A stretch of 64,000 nucleotides of DNA, taken from contig NZ_CP025407.1 of assembly GCF_002847285.1 (NCBI RefSeq), positions 6,141,001 to 6,205,000 of the forward strand, read 5' to 3'. Shown here in pieces: positions 33,182 through 41,441 of the stretch. The notes under the pieces are model-generated. The model saw only the letters and a program-made list of their open reading frames with translations, was not told where the DNA came from and did not search any database. A program made the translations under genes and the position numbers. Source of the stretch: Streptomyces sp. CMB-StM0423 (GTDB lineage Bacteria > Actinomycetota > Actinomycetes > Streptomycetales > Streptomycetaceae). Numbering within the stretch: position 1 is the first letter of the stretch; the number at the start of each line of letters is the position of its first letter.

Positions 33182-33838
33182 TCAACCCCTGCCGAGCGCC
33201 GCGGCCTCCGCTGCCAGCTTCTCCACCGTCGCCCAGTCCTTCGCCGCCAGGGCCGCCTTCGGCAGCATCCATGTGCCGCCCACGCAGCCGACGTTAGGCA
33301 GCGTCAGATACCGCGGCGCCGACTCCGCCGTGACGCCGCCCGTCGGGCAGAACCGGGCGCGGGGCAGCGGGGAGGCGAGGGACTTCAGGTACGCGATGCC
33401 GCCCGACGCCTCTGCCGGGAAGAACTTCATCTCCGTCACCCCCCGCTCCAGCAGGCCCATCGCCTCCGACACCGTCGACACCCCCGGCAGGTACGCCAGG
33501 CCCGACGCGGCCATCGCCGACAGCAGCCCGTCCGTCGAGCCGGGGCTGACGAGGAACCGGGCACCCGCGGCGGCGGAGGCGTCCACCGCCGCCGCGTCCA
33601 GTACCGTGCCGGCGCCGACCACCGCGTCCGGCACCTCGGCGGCGATGGCCCGGATCGCGTCGAGCGCCGCCGGCGTGCGCAGCGTCACCTCGACCGCGGG
33701 CAGCCCTCCGGCCACCAGCGCCCGCGCCAGCGGCACGGCGTCGGCGGCGTCGTCGAGGACGACGACCGGGATGACGGGCGCGAGGCCCAGCACGGAGGAC
33801 GGGACGGACGCGGACGCGGAGGCGGAGTCAGTGGTCAC
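33182..33838 (-). CDS. eda: 2-keto-3-deoxy-6-phosphogluconate (KDPG/KHG) aldolase
   Basis: The 218-residue class I aldolase has the expected motifs: APVIPVVVLDDA, GLPAVEVTLRTPAALDAI, VVGAGTVLD, LVSPGST, the Schiff-base lysine in TEMKFFPAEASGG and ARFCPTGGVTAES. It splits KDPG to pyruvate and glyceraldehyde-3-phosphate (Entner-Doudoroff or uronate pathways). GTG 33838 is the start in use, adding a Ser/Ala-rich N-terminal extension. No edd or kdgK gene is adjacent. Operator-like repeats lie 32 bases upstream. Confidence 0.92.
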   Translation of the reverse strand: MTTDSASASASVPSSVLGLAPVIPVVVLDDAADAVPLARALVAGGLPAVEVTLRTPAALDAIRAIAAEVPDAVVGAGTVLDAAAVDASAAAGARFLVSPGSTDGLLSAMAASGLAYLPGVSTVSEAMGLLERGVTEMKFFPAEASGGIAYLKSLASPLPRARFCPTGGVTAESAPRYLTLPNVGCVGGTWMLPKAALAAKDWATVEKLAAEAAALGRG

Positions 33839-33869
33839 GCCGTCATCGTGCCTCCGCGACCACGCAGGT

Positions 33870-33895
33870 GCAACGCTCGTTGCGTACCGTGCAAC
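33870..33895. promoter_or_regulatory. three alternating GCAAC/GTTGC half-sites upstream of eda
   Basis: GCAAC at 33870-33874, GTTGC at 33879-33883 and GCAAC at 33891-33895 create two overlapping inverted repeats with 4- and 7-base centres. This is a plausible operator for a GntR- or LacI-type sugar-acid regulator. Confidence 0.45.
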
Positions 33896-33981
33896 ATGGG
33901 TGCTCTGCCCGGTGGTCGCCGCCCCTCTCTGTCAGAGGGCCGGCCTACCCTGGGTGGGAGTGCGGGAGAGGGCATGACGTC

Positions 33982-34779
33982 CTACAGCTCCGTCACCACC
34001 ACGTCCAGCTCCCACGGCTGCCCCGCCCGCCGCGGCGGCTCACCCTCCACCCGGTACCCCAGCTCGCGCAGCGCCGTCAGCAGCGCCGCCGGGGTGCGGG
34101 GGTTCGCGCCCGAGGTCAGGAGGTCGCGGAGCAGCCGGCCCTTCGTCGCCTTGTTGAAGTGGCTGACCACCGACCGCTTCTCCACCCCGTCCACCACCGT
34201 CGCGTGCAGCACCCGCACCGCCGCCGTGCGCGCGGCCAGTTCGCCGCGGGGCCGCCAGGCCGTCGCGTACGCCGACGAGCGCAGGTCGAGGACGAGCCCG
34301 CGGCCCGCCGCCGCCGGCAGGGCGGCGTCCAGCGGCCCGCGCCAGTACGCGCCGAGCGCGCCCGCGGCCGGCAGCCGTACGCCCATGGAGCAGCGGTACG
34401 CCGGGATGCGGTCGCCGATCCGCACCGCGCCCCACAGGCCGGAGAAGACCAGCAGCGACGCCGACGCGCGCCGCTTCGCCGCGGCGTCGAGCGTGGCGAG
34501 GCCGAGCGCGTCGTAGAGCACGCCGGTGTAGATCTGCCCGGCGGGGCGGGTGGGCGCGGTCCGCAGCCGGGCGTTGCGCGCCACCTCGCCGCGCAGCCCT
34601 TCGGTGAGGCCCAGCACGTCGGCGGCCTTCTCCTCGTCGGCGGCGCAGAGTCCGACCAGCTCGTCGAGGACGGCCTCGCGGGCGGCGGTGAGGCCGGGCA
34701 GGGAGAGCGAGTCGAGCTTCAGCGGGGCTCCGCGCCTGCCCTCGGCCTTGCCCTCGGACGGTGGCAGCAGTACGAGCAC
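33982..34779 (-). CDS. yaaA: YaaA-family protein (peroxide stress / DUF328)
   Basis: The 265-residue protein begins VLVLLPPSEGKA, the family hallmark, and holds GQIYTGVLYDALGL, LLVFSGLWGAVRIGDRIPAYRCSMGVRL and VVSHFNKATKGRLLRDLL. In E. coli YaaA lowers free iron and protects against peroxide; the fold binds DNA. GTG 34779 has GGGAGG five bases upstream. It is monocistronic. Confidence 0.9.
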   Translation of the reverse strand: MLVLLPPSEGKAEGRRGAPLKLDSLSLPGLTAAREAVLDELVGLCAADEEKAADVLGLTEGLRGEVARNARLRTAPTRPAGQIYTGVLYDALGLATLDAAAKRRASASLLVFSGLWGAVRIGDRIPAYRCSMGVRLPAAGALGAYWRGPLDAALPAAAGRGLVLDLRSSAYATAWRPRGELAARTAAVRVLHATVVDGVEKRSVVSHFNKATKGRLLRDLLTSGANPRTPAALLTALRELGYRVEGEPPRRAGQPWELDVVVTEL

Positions 34780-34937
34780 GAATCCTCCCGCGGTGACGTT
34801 TCCGGTTCCCCCTCCGCCCTCCGGCAGCCTACCCGCGCGGCGCGGGCGGCCCGGACAAGGCGCCGTGCGCGGACCATTGACAAACCCGCGGGGTGCCTCA
34901 AAACTCTGACTGCCAATCAGCAAGACATCGACTCTGT

Positions 34938-34966
34938 TACGCAAACTTGCGTTGATTTCTTGCAAG
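34938..34966. promoter_or_regulatory. two palindromic operator-like sites upstream of the alpha-glucanase-like gene
   Basis: ACGCAA-AC-TTGCGT (34938-34951) and TCTTGCAAGA (34957-34966) both contain CTTGC/GCAAG half-sites, as in the CTTGCAAG-type elements of LacI-family maltose regulators (MalR/Reg1) before streptomycete amylase genes. They lie 48-76 bases before the start codon. Confidence 0.5.
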
Positions 34967-35013
34967 AGAACGGCATGCGCACTCTGTCAGCCCCCCACAG
35001 AACAGAGGACACC

Positions 35014-36963
35014 ATGAAGTGGAAGCACCTCAGACGGCGCGTGGCCGTCGGGATACCGGCGCTCGGCCTCGTCGCGATCGGGGTCCTGCCCCTCTCCGGC
35101 CAGGCCATGGCCGGCGTCGCCCCCGAGGGTGACGGCACCGCCGCCGCAGGCAGCGCCGCCCCCGGCAAAGCGGCCGCGGCCGGCGCGGAGCTGCCCTACG
35201 TCGAGTACGAGGCCGAGGCCGGCACGTACGACGGCACCCTGCTGGAGGCCGACGCGAAGCGCACCTTCGGGCACACGAACTTCGCGTCCGAGTCCTCGGG
35301 CCGCCGGTCGGTGCGGCTGGAGAACACCGGTCAGTACGTCGAGTTCACCTCGACCTCCCCGACCAACTCCATCGTCGTCCGCAACTCCATCCCCGACGCC
35401 CCGGGCGGCGGTGGCGCGGAGGCGACCATCGGCCTGTACGCCGACGGCGAGTTCGTGCAGAAGCTGGACCTGTCGTCCAAGCACAGTTGGCTGTACGGCA
35501 ACACCGACGACCCCGAGGGCCTGACCAACAACCCGCAGACCGACGCCCGCCGGCTCTTCGACGAGTCCCACGCCCTGCTCGACGACAGCTACCCGGCCGG
35601 CACCACCTTCCGCCTCCAGCGCGACGCCGGTGACGACGCCGCGTTCTACGTCATCGACCTGATCGACCTGGAGCAGGTCGCGCCGCCGAAGGAAAAGCCG
35701 GCCGCGTGCACGTCGATCACCGAGTACGGCGCCGTGCCCGACGACGGCAACGACGACACCCAGGCGCTGCAGGCGGCCGTCACCGCCGACCAGAACGGCG
35801 AGATCGAGTGCGTCTGGATCCCGCCGGGCCAGTGGCGGCAGGAGCAGAAGATCCTGACCGACGACCCCGAGGGCGGCCAGTACAACCAGGTCGGCATCAG
35901 CAACGTCGACATCCGCGGCGCCGGCATGTGGCACTCGCAGTTCTCTACGCTGACCCCGCCGCACGAGGCCGGCGGCATCAACCACCCGCACGAGGGCAAC
36001 TTCGGGTTCGACATCGACAAGAACACCAAGATCACCGACCTCGCCATCTTCGGCTCCGGCACCATCCGCGGCGGCGACGGCGGCCACGAGGGCGGCGTGG
36101 GCCTCAACGGCCGGTTCGGCGTCGGCACGGAGATCTCCAACGTGTGGATCGAGCATGCCAACGTCGGGGTCTGGGTCGGCCGCGACTACTCCAACAAGCC
36201 GGAGCTGTGGGGCCCCGCCGACGGGCTGAAGTTCAGCGGGATGCGGATACGCAACACGTACGCCGACGGCATCAACTTCACCAACGGCACCCGCAACTCC
36301 GAGGTCGTCAACTCGTCGTTCCGCACCACGGGTGACGACTCGCTCGCGGTCTGGGCCAGCAAGTACGTGAAGGACCAGGCCGTCGACATCGGCCACGACA
36401 ACCACTTCCGCAACAACACCATCCAGTTGCCCTGGCGCGCGAACGGGGTCGCGATCTACGGCGGCTACGGCAACACCGTCGAGAACAACCTGATCACCGA
36501 CACGGCGAACTACCCGGGCATCATGCTCGCCACCGACCACGACCCGGTGCCGTTCACCGGCGAGACGGTGATCTCGGGCAACTCGCTGTACCGCTGCGGC
36601 GGCGCGTTCTGGGGCGAGGCGCAGGAGTTCGGCGCGATCACGCTCTTCCCCGCGGGCCAGCCGATCCCGGGCGTGACGATCAAGGACACGGACATCCACG
36701 ACTCGACGTACGACGGGATCCAGTTCAAGACGGGCGGCGGCGAGATGCCGAACGTGAACATCTCGAACGTGTCGATCGAGAAGTCCAACAACGGCGCCGG
36801 CATCCTCGCGATGGGCGGCGCCCGCGGCAGCGCGAACCTCACGAACGTCACCATCACCGGCTCTGCGGACGGCGACGTGGTCATCGAGCCGGGGTCGCAG
36901 TTCGTGATCAACGGCTGGCCGGGGGCGGAGAACGGCACACCGGCCCGTAGCGGAAAGGACTGA
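35014..36963 (+). CDS. secreted right-handed beta-helix glycanase with N-terminal carbohydrate-binding module (GH87-like alpha-1,3-glucanase)
   Basis: The 649-residue precursor has a signal peptide (residues 1-33, AMA site). A CBM6/35-like domain follows (about 60-225: VEYEAEAGTYDGTLLEADA ... SVRLENTGQYVEF). The beta-helix starts at CTSITEYGAVPDDGNDDTQALQAAV and has repeated N-x-I turns and the acidic cluster FRTTGDDSLAVWAS. These features resemble GH87 mycodextranases/alpha-1,3-glucanases; GH28-like polygalacturonase-type enzymes share the fold, so the family call is moderate. It likely attacks fungal wall alpha-glucan and sits 125 bases from two chitinase genes. The promoter carries MalR-like sites. 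Confidence 0.7.
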   Translation: MKWKHLRRRVAVGIPALGLVAIGVLPLSGQAMAGVAPEGDGTAAAGSAAPGKAAAAGAELPYVEYEAEAGTYDGTLLEADAKRTFGHTNFASESSGRRSVRLENTGQYVEFTSTSPTNSIVVRNSIPDAPGGGGAEATIGLYADGEFVQKLDLSSKHSWLYGNTDDPEGLTNNPQTDARRLFDESHALLDDSYPAGTTFRLQRDAGDDAAFYVIDLIDLEQVAPPKEKPAACTSITEYGAVPDDGNDDTQALQAAVTADQNGEIECVWIPPGQWRQEQKILTDDPEGGQYNQVGISNVDIRGAGMWHSQFSTLTPPHEAGGINHPHEGNFGFDIDKNTKITDLAIFGSGTIRGGDGGHEGGVGLNGRFGVGTEISNVWIEHANVGVWVGRDYSNKPELWGPADGLKFSGMRIRNTYADGINFTNGTRNSEVVNSSFRTTGDDSLAVWASKYVKDQAVDIGHDNHFRNNTIQLPWRANGVAIYGGYGNTVENNLITDTANYPGIMLATDHDPVPFTGETVISGNSLYRCGGAFWGEAQEFGAITLFPAGQPIPGVTIKDTDIHDSTYDGIQFKTGGGEMPNVNISNVSIEKSNNGAGILAMGGARGSANLTNVTITGSADGDVVIEPGSQFVINGWPGAENGTPARSGKD

Positions 36964-37030
36964 GGGCCGCCCGTCACGGGGAACGGCCGGCGGCCCGGAG
37001 CGGGAAGGGCCGACGGCCGGCAATACGGGG

Positions 37031-37069
37031 GCGGGGCCGGCCGGGACGGGAAGTCCCGGCCGGCCCCGC
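37031..37069. terminator. bidirectional terminator hairpin
   Basis: A 17-bp perfect stem (37031-37047 with 37053-37069) and 5-base loop separate the convergent glucanase and chitinase genes. Confidence 0.8.
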
Positions 37070-37087
37070 TGTCTGCTGTCCGTACAG

Positions 37088-38119
37088 CTACGGCAGTTGG
37101 TCGACGTGCGGCCCGACCTTGTCCGACCAGGCGTTGCCGTTGCTGGCGTCCCAGTTGGTGGACCAGGTCATCGCGCCGCGCAGCCCGGGGTACGTCTTCT
37201 CCGGCTTGAAGGAGCCGCAGCCGGTGCCCTGAGTCAGGCAGTCGAGCGCGTCGGTCACCACGCCCGGATCCACGTACCCGCCGCCCGCCGCCCGCGGCGA
37301 GGCGGGAAGGCCGAGGCCGACCTGCGAGGGGGCGAGGCCGTTCTCGAGCTGGATGCAGGCCAGGCCGGTGAGGAAGTCGACCGTGCCCTGGGAGTAGACC
37401 TTTCCGTCGCAGCCCAGCATGGAACCGCTGTTGTAGTACTGCATGTTGACGACGGTGAGGAAGTCCTTGATGTTCAGCGCCGTCTTGAAGTACTCGTTGT
37501 CCGGCGACTGCATGTCGATGGTCTGCGGCGCCATCGTCACCACCAGGCTGTCGCCGGCGCCCGCGTGGATCGCCTCCAGGGCCTGCGTCATGTACGTGGA
37601 GTTGAGCCCGTTCTCCAGGTCGATGTCGACGCCGTCGAAGCCGTACTCCTCCATGAGCCCGAGGATGCTCGTGGCGAACGCCCCGGCGGAAGCCGGGTCG
37701 TTGACCGAGACCGCGCCGCGCTCGCCGCCGACGGAGATCACGACCGACTTACCGCTCTTCTGCTTCGCGGCGATGTCCGCCTTGAAGGCGTCCTCGGTGT
37801 AGTCGAGCGCGGGATCGACGGTGAAGTCGACCTGGCCCGGCGAGCCGGTCGCGTCGGCGAAGGCGACGGCGATGATGTCGTACGCCTCGGGGACGTCGGC
37901 GAGGGTCTGCACGGTGGCGCCGTTGTCGAAGTTCTGCCAGTAGCCGGTGACGGCGTGCGCGGGCACCGCGGCGGCGCCGTGGGTGACCGGCTCGGGGTCG
38001 GCGGCGGCCTCGGTGACGACCGCGGCGGCGAGTGCGCCGGCGGTGAGCGACGCGGCGGCGAGGGTGCCGACGAGGCGTTTGCGTGTCTTCCGGAACTTGT
38101 GTGTACGTGCGCGTGCCAC
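37088..38119 (-). CDS. secreted GH18 chitinase
   Basis: The 343-residue precursor has a twin-Arg-like basic start, a signal sequence ending near AAADPEP, and a single GH18 catalytic barrel. The active-site motif DGVDIDLEN is present, along with GKSVVISVGGERG and VVNMQYYN. It lacks a carbohydrate-binding module. It should hydrolyse chitin with retention of configuration. GTG 38119 is preferred: GGAGG precedes it by about 6 bases. The GH19 gene lies 128 bases upstream on the same strand, but a hairpin-rich gap suggests separate transcription. Confidence 0.92.
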   Translation of the reverse strand: MARARTHKFRKTRKRLVGTLAAASLTAGALAAAVVTEAAADPEPVTHGAAAVPAHAVTGYWQNFDNGATVQTLADVPEAYDIIAVAFADATGSPGQVDFTVDPALDYTEDAFKADIAAKQKSGKSVVISVGGERGAVSVNDPASAGAFATSILGLMEEYGFDGVDIDLENGLNSTYMTQALEAIHAGAGDSLVVTMAPQTIDMQSPDNEYFKTALNIKDFLTVVNMQYYNSGSMLGCDGKVYSQGTVDFLTGLACIQLENGLAPSQVGLGLPASPRAAGGGYVDPGVVTDALDCLTQGTGCGSFKPEKTYPGLRGAMTWSTNWDASNGNAWSDKVGPHVDQLP

Positions 38120-38247
38120 AACTGCCTCCGGGTGGGGGGTGGTTACGTGGGGGGAACGGCCGGGCGCGCGACCCACCCGGGAAGGGCGGGACCGGGCCGC
38201 GCACCCGGCCGGGATCAATCAGACCGGGCCGGTCCGGCCTGGCCGGA

Positions 38248-39012
38248 TCAGCAGCTCAGGTTGTCGCCGGGGGTCGTGCCGAGGATCTGCACGAACTGCG
38301 TGTACTTGTCGATCCGGCTCTGCACCTGCCCGGGGTTGCCGCCGTTGCACTCCAGCGACCCGTTGATGGCCCGGATGGTCTCGCCGAACCCGTGCCCGCC
38401 GACGATCGCGTCGTGCGCGGGCATCGACCCGGGCCCGGACTGCGTCATCCAGTACCAGATGCCGGTCTTCCACGCGACGGCGGCGTTCCGCTCCACCTGC
38501 CAGGGGTCGTTCAGCAGGTCGATGCCGAGGGCGTCGCCGGCGGCCTTGTAGTTGAAGTTCCAACTGAGCTGGATGGGCCCGCGCCCGTAGTACGCGGCCT
38601 GCCCGGCGGGACACCCGTAGGGCTGCGACGCGTCGCAGTAGTGCGGGTAGTTGTCCTGGTTCTGCTCGACGACGTGCACGAGCCCGCCGGTCTCGTGGCT
38701 GACGTTCGCAAGGAAGGCGGCGGCCTCCCGCTTCTTGGTGGTCTCGTCGCCGGTGTTGGCGAACGCGGGGTACGCGCTGAGCGCGTCGGTCAGCCCCTGG
38801 TACGTATAGAAGGCGTTCCGCCCCGGGAACATCTGCTCGAACTGCGCCTCGCTGACAATGAACTCCGCAGCCACCGCCTTGTCCGCGCCTCCGTTGCCTG
38901 CCGCGCCGCCTTCGCCGGCCGACGCGGTCACGGGCACCACGACGGCGAGCGCCGCGGCCAGCGTCCCGATCGCGAGCAGGGCTTTGACCTTCGTTCCGAG
39001 TTTCCTCAGCAC
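38248..39012 (-). CDS. secreted GH19 chitinase
   Basis: The 254-residue precursor has a signal peptide (LLAIGTLAAALAVVVPVTASA) and a GH19 catalytic domain without binding module. The proton donor lies in FLANVSHETGGL; other signatures are YYGRGPIQLSWNFNY and the late C-terminal disulfide. Family 19 enzymes invert configuration and are antifungal in Streptomyces. GTG 39012 is supported by AGGAGAG 7 bases upstream; the longer frame lacks a ribosome site. The promoter holds a perfect DasR-like inverted repeat, fitting induction by chitin breakdown products. Confidence 0.92.
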   Translation of the reverse strand: MLRKLGTKVKALLAIGTLAAALAVVVPVTASAGEGGAAGNGGADKAVAAEFIVSEAQFEQMFPGRNAFYTYQGLTDALSAYPAFANTGDETTKKREAAAFLANVSHETGGLVHVVEQNQDNYPHYCDASQPYGCPAGQAAYYGRGPIQLSWNFNYKAAGDALGIDLLNDPWQVERNAAVAWKTGIWYWMTQSGPGSMPAHDAIVGGHGFGETIRAINGSLECNGGNPGQVQSRIDKYTQFVQILGTTPGDNLSC

Positions 39013-39086
39013 CTCATCACTCTCCTGGTGGGGGGTCACCGGCGCGAACGCCGGCGTTGGAGCTTGACGGGGCGCAGTCAATCACC

Positions 39087-39117
39087 TTGGTCTACACCAA
39101 GACAAGGTGTAGACCAA
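39087..39117. promoter_or_regulatory. perfect 12-bp inverted repeat with two DasR-like (dre) sites
   Basis: TTGGTCTACACC (39087-39098) is repeated in inverse at 39106-39117 around a 7-base spacer. Each arm resembles the dre consensus TGGTCTAGACCA. It lies 75-105 bases upstream of the GH19 chitinase start. Confidence 0.65.
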
Positions 39118-39143
39118 TGGCTTCTGTCCGGGTCGACTTGTCA

Positions 39144-39461
39144 CTATTCACCGCCGACGACCGCTCGTGCCTCCGCGGGCGCCACCGTGATCGACCAGAT
39201 CCCTCCCCGGGGGATGCGGTGGTCCGAATCGGGCTGCGGATCGGTGGGGACGTACACCGCGACCCGCCCGCTCGGTGAGGTGAGCCGGCTGAATTCCTTG
39301 TCGGAATAGCTCGCCACCTCGGTGAGTTGGAGTCCCGCCGCCTTGAGGGAAGCGGTCGGCTCGCCGATGGGCGCGCTGCTGCGGAAGTCGCCGTACGCGT
39401 CCCGCAGGCACGCCGGTTCCTTGCCGGGCGTGAGGCTGTGTGCCGGATGGACCGGTAGCAT
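39144..39461 (-). CDS. small hypothetical protein
   Basis: The frame encodes 105 residues with a globular-looking core (DAYGDFRSSAPIGEPTASLKAAGLQLTEV, then FSRLTSPSGRVAVYVPTDPQP and GGIWSITVAPAEARAVVGG). No signal peptide, membrane helix or known family is seen. The start at 39461 is only 8 bases from a DeoR-like pseudogene on the other strand, so it may itself be a decayed remnant. Evidence for it being real is frame openness and codon bias only. Confidence 0.4.
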   Translation of the reverse strand: MLPVHPAHSLTPGKEPACLRDAYGDFRSSAPIGEPTASLKAAGLQLTEVASYSDKEFSRLTSPSGRVAVYVPTDPQPDSDHRIPRGGIWSITVAPAEARAVVGGE

Positions 39462-39469
39462 CTCTCTGC

Positions 39470-39672
39470 GTGCTGGCCGGCCAACGACATCAACGCATCC
39501 TGCGGGTGCTGGAGTCCGGCGGGTACGCCACCCTGGCTGACCTCTCGGGGCAACTGGCGCGAGCGTAGCGACCGTCCGCCGCGATCTCGTCAAGCTGGAG
39601 AAGGACGGTCTGCTCACCCGTGTCTACGGGGGTGCGGTCCTCGGGGAGCGGCGTCCGGCTTTCGCTGAGTCA
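39470..39672 (+). pseudogene. DeoR-family regulator, frameshifted and truncated
   Basis: From GTG 39470 the frame reads LAGQRHQRILRVLESGGYAT and continues LADLSGQLA before hitting TAG at 39566. Shifting frame near 39560 restores ASVATVRRDLVKLEKDGLL and TRVYGGAV, exactly the DeoR/GlpR HTH continuation. A one-base loss explains this. The sugar-binding C-terminal domain is missing altogether: similarity ends near 39670, just before the convergent phosphotransferase gene. Confidence 0.75.
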
Positions 39673-39685
39673 TCCGTACCTGGTT

Positions 39686-40597
39686 TCAGCCGGGCCCGTG
39701 GCGATCGAGTGCGGTACGAACCCGGTTGAGACCTTCCGCCCGCCAGTGGGCCCGGTCGGGCATGTGGTCGGCTTGGCGCCATCGCCAGGCTGAGAACATC
39801 GCCCAGCCCAGGGCGCGGCACTGGTGGATCAGGGCGGGATCGGCTCCCGCGTAGTGCATTCCCACGGCTTCCGGCGCGTGGGCAAGGTCGAACTCGACCG
39901 GTCCGCGGCAGCACGTGGCGAGGTCGACGAAAAGCGGGCCCCTCTTCGTGTTGAGGAGGTTGCCCGGGTGCGGCTCGCCGTGCAGGAGCCGGTCGCCGGA
40001 ACTCTCGGCGCTGATCGCGGCGCTCAGGCTACTGAGTGTGCGGCTGAGAAACTCCCGGTCGGCATCGGGCAGTTCGGGGGAGCGCTCCTGGTCGTTCACC
40101 TCTCGCAGCGCCCCGGCGACTCGATCGGTGACATGCGGTGCGTCCAGATCGATCTGGCGCAGGGCGACATGGTGTCGCATGAGCGCGTCTGCGTAATCGG
40201 CCGGTGCGATCTCTGCTTCCACCGGTTCGTAGTAGCTCCAGAGCGAGACCGCGAAGTCGCCATGCACATACACCCGCGGGTCGACCCGAGGCTCGACTTC
40301 CGCCACCGGAGCGTCGACGTCCGCGAGACGGCAGGCGACCTCTACTTCGAACCGGGAATCAGCCAGGTGCTCCGAGGGCGCGACCCGGGCCAGCACATCG
40401 CACGGGGCCAGGCGCAGCACCACGCGGTCCGAGTTGTTGATGACGACGGCATCGTCAGCGTGAAGACCCAGCGCCACGGCGGTCGCCCGTCCTGCCTCGA
40501 TCGCGCGACGCAATTCCCACGACTCCATACCGCCCCCCAGCTCCAGTCCCGTGACGGGCCCGGGCCGAGAGTAGTCGAGCACGTCGGCACTCATCAC
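39686..40597 (-). CDS. aminoglycoside-phosphotransferase/choline-kinase-like protein
   Basis: This protein of about 303 residues has a kinase-like fold: a small N-lobe (NSDRVVLRLAPCDVLARVAP, ending with paired acidic residues), the catalytic loop LLHGEPHPGNLLN with His-Gly and Asn, and the metal-binding FVDLATC. In APH enzymes the loop is HGDxxxxN; here Glu replaces Asp (HGEPHPGN), as in some homologues. The substrate (antibiotic, choline or other alcohol) is unknown. ATG 40597 or 40594 may start it; an internal Met at the MESWELR block is possible. Confidence 0.75.
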   Translation of the reverse strand: MMSADVLDYSRPGPVTGLELGGGMESWELRRAIEAGRATAVALGLHADDAVVINNSDRVVLRLAPCDVLARVAPSEHLADSRFEVEVACRLADVDAPVAEVEPRVDPRVYVHGDFAVSLWSYYEPVEAEIAPADYADALMRHHVALRQIDLDAPHVTDRVAGALREVNDQERSPELPDADREFLSRTLSSLSAAISAESSGDRLLHGEPHPGNLLNTKRGPLFVDLATCCRGPVEFDLAHAPEAVGMHYAGADPALIHQCRALGWAMFSAWRWRQADHMPDRAHWRAEGLNRVRTALDRHGPG

Positions 40598-40715
40598 CGG
40601 AGTTTCCGACGGCGAGGGCGGCCACCGGGACCCAAGGCCGAAAGTCCCCAGATTGTCCCCCCGGGGCCTTTTGATCTTTGTTTTCGGAGAGTGATCGCAG
40701 GTCGGCGGTACAGGA

Positions 40716-40742
40716 GGCGGACGAGTCGGCCTGTACGCCGGG
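40716..40742. repeat. att-like 27-bp direct repeat, left copy (duplicate of rnpB 3' end)
   Basis: These 27 bases are identical to 46179-46205, the last 27 bases of the RNase P RNA gene, in the same orientation. No further rnpB sequence accompanies this copy. It is a candidate left attachment site of a 5.5-kb islet. The stretch 40598-40919 around it holds no gene I can support. Confidence 0.75.
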
Positions 40743-40919
40743 GACAGTCACACCTTCCACACCGTCGACATCTCCGTGGCCGTGGCCACTGACTCAGGGC
40801 CAGAAGCCCGGAACATCGAACCGCCGGGCGAACAACCGCAAGGCCGCGTCGTGCTTGCTCCCGGCGCCTCGCCTCGTAGGTCGATCCAGTCGAGGGGCAC
40901 TTTGGACCGCCTTGCCGCA

Positions 40920-41333
40920 TCACCCTGTCGAGAGCATCTCCTGGAGGATGCGCTGCAGCTCGGTGCGGTCCTGCGGGGTGATCCTCGCCAGCCTCCGGTC
41001 GTACTCCGCCGCCAGAGCTGCGAGTGCTCGGTCTCGCGCCCTTGTGCCCGCGGAGGTCGGTACGAGACGGTGACGCCGCAGGTCCGCGTCGTCGATCTCG
41101 CGCCGGATGAACCCCTTGGCGACGAGGTTGCGGACATAGACAGTCACGCTCGCCTTGGGCAGCAGCAGTGCCGCCGCGATCTCTGCCGGGTACGGTGACG
41201 CGGCCACCTCCGCCAGGACGAAGAACTCCTTCGTCTCCAGCCCGAGATCGGCCAGCTCCTCCGTGCAGGCATCCATCACGGCACTCAGCAGCCGCTGATT
41301 CAGCGTCCACAGCTTCGCACCGTCGACCGCCAT
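40920..41333 (-). CDS. MarR-family regulator
   Basis: The 137-residue protein shows the MarR winged helix: EFFVLAEVAASPYPAEIAAALLLPKASVTVYVRNLVAKGFIRRE, then the wing DDADLRRHRLVPTSAGT and a C-terminal dimer helix. ATG 41333 has GGAGGG upstream at good distance. It is divergent, 108 bases from a hydrolase gene, across an A/T-rich promoter region, and most likely represses it. Confidence 0.85.
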   Translation of the reverse strand: MAVDGAKLWTLNQRLLSAVMDACTEELADLGLETKEFFVLAEVAASPYPAEIAAALLLPKASVTVYVRNLVAKGFIRREIDDADLRRHRLVPTSAGTRARDRALAALAAEYDRRLARITPQDRTELQRILQEMLSTG

Positions 41334-41441
41334 GCGGCTCCCTCCATGAGTGGTACCGTTCTGTATTAGTTCCAAGTCGTATCAGTGTAGTTTTTGTACT
41401 GGTGCAACCGTGGAACAATGATCTCACGAAGGGCGCTCACC

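Noticed and set aside
37961..39309. Long plus-strand frame across both chitinase genes
   Set aside because: Antisense shadow; it has no homology and crosses the DasR-like promoter.
40743..40919. Possible recombinase or transposase remnant between the left 27-mer and the MarR gene
   Set aside because: Translations on both strands show no integrase or transposase motif; nothing beyond an open frame supports it.
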